Shown piece after piece: positions 7,480 to 9,782 of a DNA stretch of 9,782 bases. The notes below the pieces were generated by a model. The model saw nothing but the letters and a program-made list of their open reading frames with translations, had not been told where the DNA came from and searched no databases. How positions within the stretch are numbered: the first letter of the stretch is position 1; each line of letters starts with the position of its first letter. The DNA is from an uncultured Corynebacterium sp. (lineage in GTDB: Bacteria; Actinomycetota; Actinomycetes; Mycobacteriales; Mycobacteriaceae), in NCBI RefSeq assembly GCF_943912665.1, contig NZ_CALTVG010000069.1:1-9782 (forward strand), given 5' to 3'. Position numbers and translations under genes: made by a program.

Positions 7480-8277
7480 GTGGCTGACGAGAAACAGTTG
7501 ACAGTTGCGGAGCTGATGGCCCGCAACGCGAAGAACCGCCCCGATGGGGCTACGAGCTCGCGCCGCCGTCGCCGCAGCCTGGAGGAGGGCGGCGTCTCCG
7601 TGGCGGAGCTGACCGGCAACCTGGAAAAGGTCAAGGCCACCCCGGCCGAGGCGAAGCACTCCAGCGTCTCCATCGACGAGACTGCCCCCGTCATTCCGGC
7701 ACCCAAGAAGGAAGAAGACAAGCAGGCCGAGGACAAGCAGTCTGAGGTCAAGCAGCCTGCCGCGGCCCGGGGCGCTGCGGTACGCGTCGAGAAGCCTAAG
7801 GCCGATACGAAGGCCGACGCCGAGGAGAAGCGCCACCAGCCTTCCACCGAGGACACCCACGTCATCCAGCGCGTCAAGGACGAGCCGGAAAAGGCTGAGG
7901 CCAAGGAAACCAAGGTCACGACCGAGGAGCCCGTCGCGCCCGCAGTACCCGCCGAGCCTGCGGAGCCGACTCAGGCCGCCGAGCTCGAAGAGTACGACGA
8001 CGAAGAGGACTACGAGGAGGAAGAGAAGCTCAACCCCTTCGCGGTCGTGCTCCTCGCGCTCGTCGGTATCGTGCTGGGAGCTGTGGTCTTCAAGGGCTTC
8101 GAGGTTCTCTGGGAGAACTTCTCCCGCATAGTCGTCCTCATCCTGGCCGTGGTGGTCACCGGCGTCATCGTCGGCATCGTCCACGCATTGCGCACCAACC
8201 GCGATGGCCTGTCCATGTTCCTGGCCGCCATCGCCGGCCTGGTGCTGACCTTCGGTCCGCTGCTGGTTGTAATGTAG
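7480..8277 (+). CDS. Acidic/basic cytoplasmic-tail membrane protein with VAEL repeats (Rv0497-like)
   Basis: Function unknown. The 265-residue product has a long hydrophilic N-terminal part (1-183) and three closely packed membrane helices (about 185-204, 214-234 and 243-265) that end the protein. The N-terminus contains two copies of a short motif, VAELMAR (9-15) and VAELTGN (41-47), flanking a run of five arginines (28-32). A Lys/Glu/Ala/Pro-rich low-complexity stretch follows, closing with a very acidic EEYDDEEDYEEEEK (170-183) against the first helix. The tail is probably disordered and cytoplasmic. The GTG at 7480 has GGAAAG (7469-7474) 5 nt upstream, and the spacing from ppx is 9 nt, so the two are co-transcribed. 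Similar membrane proteins occupy this place in mycobacteria. An anchor or scaffold role is speculation. Confidence 0.9.
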   Translation: MADEKQLTVAELMARNAKNRPDGATSSRRRRRSLEEGGVSVAELTGNLEKVKATPAEAKHSSVSIDETAPVIPAPKKEEDKQAEDKQSEVKQPAAARGAAVRVEKPKADTKADAEEKRHQPSTEDTHVIQRVKDEPEKAEAKETKVTTEEPVAPAVPAEPAEPTQAAELEEYDDEEDYEEEEKLNPFAVVLLALVGIVLGAVVFKGFEVLWENFSRIVVLILAVVVTGVIVGIVHALRTNRDGLSMFLAAIAGLVLTFGPLLVVM

Positions 8278-8283
8278 CCGTGC

Positions 8284-8306
8284 CCCAGGGTTTCTGGCAC
8301 CCTGGG
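8284..8306 (+). promoter_or_regulatory. Hairpin covering the proC ribosome binding site
   Basis: CCCAGGGT (8284-8291) pairs perfectly with ACCCTGGG (8299-8306) around a 7-base loop. The right arm shares bases with the only Shine-Dalgarno-like sequence of proC (GGGAAG, 8304-8309). No run of T follows, so this is not a standard terminator. It could damp translation of proC or separate it from the upstream genes. Confidence 0.6.
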
Positions 8307-8310
8307 AAGC

Positions 8311-9102
8311 ATGACAAAAATCGCAGTACTTGGTGGAGGACAAATCGGCGAGGCCCTGGTCTCCGGGCTGGTGAACGCGGGCTACGAGCCCGCTGACATC
8401 GTGGTGACCAACCGCCGCTCGGAACGCGGCGAGCAGCTGCACGGCACGTATGGGGTGAGTGTCACCAGCGATAACGCCGCGGCTATCGACGGCGCCGAGT
8501 ACATCTTCGCCTGCGTCAAGCCCTACGCTATCGTCGAGCTGCTGGAAGGCCTCGACATTCCCCAGGACGCCGTCGTGGTGTCCATGGCCGCGGGCCTGAC
8601 CCTCGAAACCTTGGAGAAGGCCGCGGGCGACGGCGTCCCTGTCGTCCGCGTCATGCCGAATACGCCCATGCTGGTGGGCAAGGGCATGTGCACGTGTGCG
8701 GGTGGTGAGCACGTGAGCGAGGAGCAGCTCGGGGGCGTCGTCAAGCTGCTTGAGGCCGTCGGTGAGGTCGCTGTCATTGAGGAGAAGCACATCGACGCCG
8801 CCACCGCCCTGGCCGGCTCCGCGCCCGCGTACTACTTCCTGGTGACGGAGGCGCTGATCGACGCCGGCGTCCAGCTCGGCCTCACCCGCGACGTCGCCGA
8901 ACAACTGGCCACCCGCACCGCCCAGGGTGCAGGCACGATGATGGCGGAGTCGGGCAAGGACCCCGTCGCGTTGCGCGCCGGCGTGACCTCCCCGGGTGGT
9001 ACCACCGCGGCGGCCCTCCGCGAGCTGGAGGAGTCAGGCCTGCGCGGCGCCTTCTTCCGCGCCGCCGAGGCATGCGCTCAGCGCGCACAGGAGTTGGCCT
9101 AG
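8311..9102 (+). CDS. proC: Pyrroline-5-carboxylate reductase (proline synthesis)
   Basis: Catalyses the last step of proline synthesis, NAD(P)H-dependent reduction of 1-pyrroline-5-carboxylate to L-proline, in the cytoplasm. The 263 residues match the family length. The N-terminal Rossmann loop is GGGQIGEAL (8-16). VRVMPNTPMLVGKGM lies in the middle. The C-terminal dimerisation/active-site domain has the signature VTSPGGTTAAALRELE, with Ser227-Pro-Gly-Gly-Thr-Thr232. The ATG at 8311 gives the canonical start MTKIAVLGGGQIGEAL. The upstream GGGAAG is only 1 nt from the ATG and lies inside a hairpin, so initiation may be weak or regulated. It is 33 nt after the membrane protein gene and could be read with ppx or from its own promoter (a weak TAATGT at about 8270). 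Confidence 0.97.
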   Translation: MTKIAVLGGGQIGEALVSGLVNAGYEPADIVVTNRRSERGEQLHGTYGVSVTSDNAAAIDGAEYIFACVKPYAIVELLEGLDIPQDAVVVSMAAGLTLETLEKAAGDGVPVVRVMPNTPMLVGKGMCTCAGGEHVSEEQLGGVVKLLEAVGEVAVIEEKHIDAATALAGSAPAYYFLVTEALIDAGVQLGLTRDVAEQLATRTAQGAGTMMAESGKDPVALRAGVTSPGGTTAAALRELEESGLRGAFFRAAEACAQRAQELA

Positions 9103-9108
9103 GGGATA

Positions 9109-9124
9109 GTGAAAATCCTGTGAC
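9109..9124 (+). promoter_or_regulatory. PHO-box-like element 1
   Basis: GTGAAAATCCTGTGAC begins 6 bp after the proC stop codon. From memory, the PhoR-binding tandem repeat of C. glutamicum reads CCTGTGAAAATCCTGTGAA. This site shares an uninterrupted 15-base core with it (GTGAAAATCCTGTGA) and lacks only the first CCT and the last A. PhoB-family regulators, which include RegX3, bind such direct repeats. Regulator identity is inferred and the recalled consensus should be checked. Confidence 0.5.
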
Positions 9125-9195
9125 ACCAGTTGCCCGGCGGGTTTCCGGGGAAGGGGGTTGCGGCAGGGGAAAAAATTGGCACTTGGGTCGCATTA

Positions 9196-9209
9196 GTCAC
9201 AGGTTTCAC
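9196..9209 (-). promoter_or_regulatory. PHO-box-like element 2 (inverted copy)
   Basis: On the minus strand this reads GTGAAACCTGTGAC, the same as element 1 but with two bases (AT) missing between the half-units. Its CCTGTGAC is an exact inverted repeat of that in element 1, with 71 bp between them. The shorter spacing may weaken binding or suit a different regulator. Confidence 0.4.
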
Positions 9210-9260
9210 GCTAAGCTGGCAGGAGCGCGTGCGTGATAGTCCTGTGGGAGGGGAAGCCTA

Positions 9261-9277
9261 CAGCGCGTCACGTGCTG
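9261..9277 (+). promoter_or_regulatory. Interrupted palindrome directly before the HTH gene's ribosome binding site
   Basis: CAGCGCGTCACGTGCTG forms a 7-bp stem (one G-T pair) with the loop TCA. It ends one base before the GAAGGG ribosome binding site. As DNA it could be an operator for a dimeric regulator, perhaps the HTH protein itself. As RNA it could be a small stem affecting ribosome access. Confidence 0.4.
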
Positions 9278-9293
9278 AAGGGTTAACTAAAAT

Positions 9294-9482
9294 ATGGCTA
9301 ACGAAGATAAGGGAACTTTCCTGACCATCGCTGAAGTTGCGGAGATCATGCGAGTCTCCAAGATGACGGTGTACAGGTTGGTTCATGCAGGTGACATGCC
9401 GGCAGTACGCGTGGGGCGTTCCTTCCGCGTGCACGAGTCCGCCGTCAAGGAATACCTTGAGGCATCGGTCTACGGCGCTTAA
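9294..9482 (+). CDS. Small excisionase/MerR-type helix-turn-helix DNA-binding protein
   Basis: A 62-residue single-domain protein starting MANEDKGTFLTIAEVAEIMRVS. The segment TIAEVAEIMRVSKMTVYRLVH (about 11-31) is a winged HTH of the excisionase (Xis/MerR-like) type. The wing is GDMPAVRVGRSFRVHESAVKEYL, with Arg/Lys positioned for DNA contact. There is no integrase, attachment site or phage gene nearby, so it is a chromosomal regulator rather than a true excisionase. A similar small protein sits between proC and the bS22 gene in M. tuberculosis (from memory, Rv0500A). The ATG at 9294 has GAAGGG (9278-9283) 10 nt upstream. The gene has its own upstream region and a strong terminator just after it. 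Its targets are unknown; autoregulation or control of neighbours is plausible. Confidence 0.9.
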   Translation: MANEDKGTFLTIAEVAEIMRVSKMTVYRLVHAGDMPAVRVGRSFRVHESAVKEYLEASVYGA

Positions 9483-9499
9483 CGTTCACCATTTTTAAG

Positions 9500-9550
9500 C
9501 AGCGCCCACCCCTGTGGATTCCTACAGTCCACGGCGGTGGGCGCTGTTTT
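9500..9550 (+). terminator. Branched Rho-independent terminator after the HTH gene
   Basis: CAGCGCCCACC (9500-9510) pairs perfectly over 11 bp with GGTGGGCGCTG (9536-9546), directly followed by TTTT. The enclosed part holds a second hairpin, GTGGA (9514-9518) with TCCAC (9528-9532). The structure is a strong, stacked terminator isolating the HTH gene from the bS22 gene. Confidence 0.9.
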
Positions 9551-9577
9551 GGTGCTGTAGGGCCAGCTGGGTAAGAT
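9549..9577 (+). promoter_or_regulatory. SigA-type promoter of the bS22 gene
   Basis: TTGGTG (9549-9554), an exact 17-bp spacer and TAAGAT (9572-9577) make the best -35/-10 pair in the window. The -35 overlaps the T-run of the preceding terminator. The start of transcription is predicted near 9584, giving a leader of about 130 nt. This strength fits a ribosomal protein gene. Confidence 0.65.
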
Positions 9578-9583
9578 GATGGG

Positions 9584-9715
9584 CATTCGTGTCGGCACAG
9601 GTACGCCTGCGTCTCCCCGTTGTGCGGGGCCGCATCGAGTGCACCGTGCGGTTTCATTCCAGGCGTTGCCGGCCGGTTTGAGTACGTACTAATACCGAAA
9701 GTGAGGAAACCTGTC
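9584..9715 (+). other. Structured 5' leader of the bS22 mRNA
   Basis: This roughly 130-nt leader is long for a 5' UTR. It contains hairpins CCCCG/CGGGG (9615-9619 with 9625-9629, loop TTGTG) and CCGCAT/GTGCGG (9630-9635 with 9646-9651). It also has the self-complementary CCGGCCGG (9669-9676) and the perfect 10-bp palindrome AGTACGTACT (9681-9690). The ribosome binding site GAGGAA lies at 9703-9708. No known riboswitch class is recognised. Autogenous control of a ribosomal protein gene is an inference. Confidence 0.4.
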
Positions 9716-9782
9716 ATGGGTTCTGTTATCAAGAAGCGCCGCAAGCGCATGTCCAAGAAGAAGCACCGCAAGATGCTGCGCC
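9716..9782 (+). CDS. Small ribosomal subunit protein bS22 (AURKAIP1/COX24-domain protein), 5' part
   Basis: The visible 22 codons read MGSVIKKRRKRMSKKKHRKMLR and the gene continues past the right edge. This extremely basic N-terminus is that of the tiny (about 33-residue) actinobacterial protein bS22, which binds rRNA in the small subunit; its relatives carry the AURKAIP1/COX24 domain. The ATG at 9716 has GAGGAA (9703-9708) 7 nt upstream. It sits behind its own promoter and leader. The place after proC and the small HTH gene matches mycobacteria (from memory, Rv0500B). Confidence 0.9.
   Translation, partial: MGSVIKKRRKRMSKKKHRKMLR

Larger units (their letters stand above)
9103..9293 (+). promoter_or_regulatory. 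Intergenic region with PHO-box-like repeats upstream of the HTH gene
   Basis: This 191-bp gap is non-coding: its reading frames are short and start poorly. It contains the divergent repeats GTGAAAATCCTGTGAC (9109-9124) and, on the minus strand, GTGAAACCTGTGAC (9196-9209), plus a third CCTGTG (9240-9245). A -10-like GATAGT (9235-9240) could place transcription start near 9247. A hairpin (9261-9277) lies just before the ribosome binding site GAAGGG (9278-9283) of the HTH gene. No terminator hairpin with a T-run follows proC. The length and repeat content suggest regulated expression of the downstream gene. Confidence 0.5.

Noticed and set aside
7168..8904. A 578-codon open frame on the minus strand across ppx, the membrane protein and proC
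   Set aside because: It is antisense to three supported genes, with low-complexity Leu/Gly/Arg composition and no plausible ribosome binding site.
9109..9203. CRP/GlxR sites in the proC-HTH gap based on TGTGA and TCACA halves
   Set aside because: The halves are not paired at the 6-bp spacing the consensus requires; the PHO-box reading fits the sequence better.
9576..9692. A 38-codon reading frame in the bS22 leader (starts MMGIRVGTG)
   Set aside because: Its ATG overlaps the -10 element and lies upstream of the predicted transcription start. It has no ribosome binding site and no recognisable sequence.
9445..9771. A 108-codon minus-strand frame over the terminator, leader and bS22 start
   Set aside because: It crosses a strong terminator and a real ribosomal gene in antisense and looks like no known protein.
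1..9782. Mobile elements, CRISPR arrays, tRNA or rRNA genes, phage defence systems
   Set aside because: No transposase or integrase, terminal repeats, spaced direct repeats or RNA gene signatures were seen. The excisionase-like protein has no mobile context.

Overview
The window looks like chromosomal core sequence from a high-GC Corynebacterium (order Mycobacteriales). The main evidence is a MshA-type glycosyltransferase whose catalytic residues fall at the same numbers I recall for C. glutamicum MshA. The gene order also matches, from memory, the M. tuberculosis block mshA - gpm1 - senX3 - regX3 - (Rv0495c-like) - ppx - (Rv0497-like) - proC - small HTH protein - bS22. I cannot name the species. 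I see no mobile element, CRISPR array, tRNA, rRNA or obvious foreign island.

Layout. Positions 1-1418 (minus) hold the N-terminal 472 codons of an acyl-CoA ligase that runs off the left edge. Its 76-bp spacer with mshA carries overlapping divergent promoters. Then, on the plus strand, come mshA (1495-2760, mycothiol synthesis), gpmA (2850-3599, glycolysis) behind a CRP/GlxR-like operator, and a strong terminator (3624-3663). The senX3-regX3 two-component pair follows (3678-5635, ATGA overlap). A cysteine-rich protein of unknown function faces regX3 tail to tail on the minus strand (5647-6507). Divergent from it by only 33 bp is a plus-strand run of ppx (6541-7470), an acidic three-helix membrane protein (7480-8277) and proC (8311-9102). 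After a 191-bp regulatory gap there is a 62-residue excisionase-type HTH protein (9294-9482), a branched terminator (9500-9550), and a promoter with a structured leader of about 130 nt before the ribosomal protein bS22 gene, which is cut by the right edge.

How it fits together. SenX3-RegX3 type systems sense phosphate starvation and Ppx hydrolyses polyphosphate, so the centre of the window has a phosphate theme. The gap after proC carries two inverted sequences that closely resemble the PHO-box repeat I recall for corynebacterial phosphate regulators. They lie just upstream of an uncharacterised small DNA-binding protein. The genes themselves belong to conserved families. The least described items are the Cys/His-rich protein at 5647-6507, the VAEL-repeat membrane protein at 7480-8277, the HTH protein at 9294-9482, and the regulatory DNA around proC, the HTH gene and bS22. 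Several starts (mshA, ppx, perhaps gpmA) lack a usable Shine-Dalgarno and have a -10-like hexamer 6-8 nt upstream, which suggests leaderless mRNAs.
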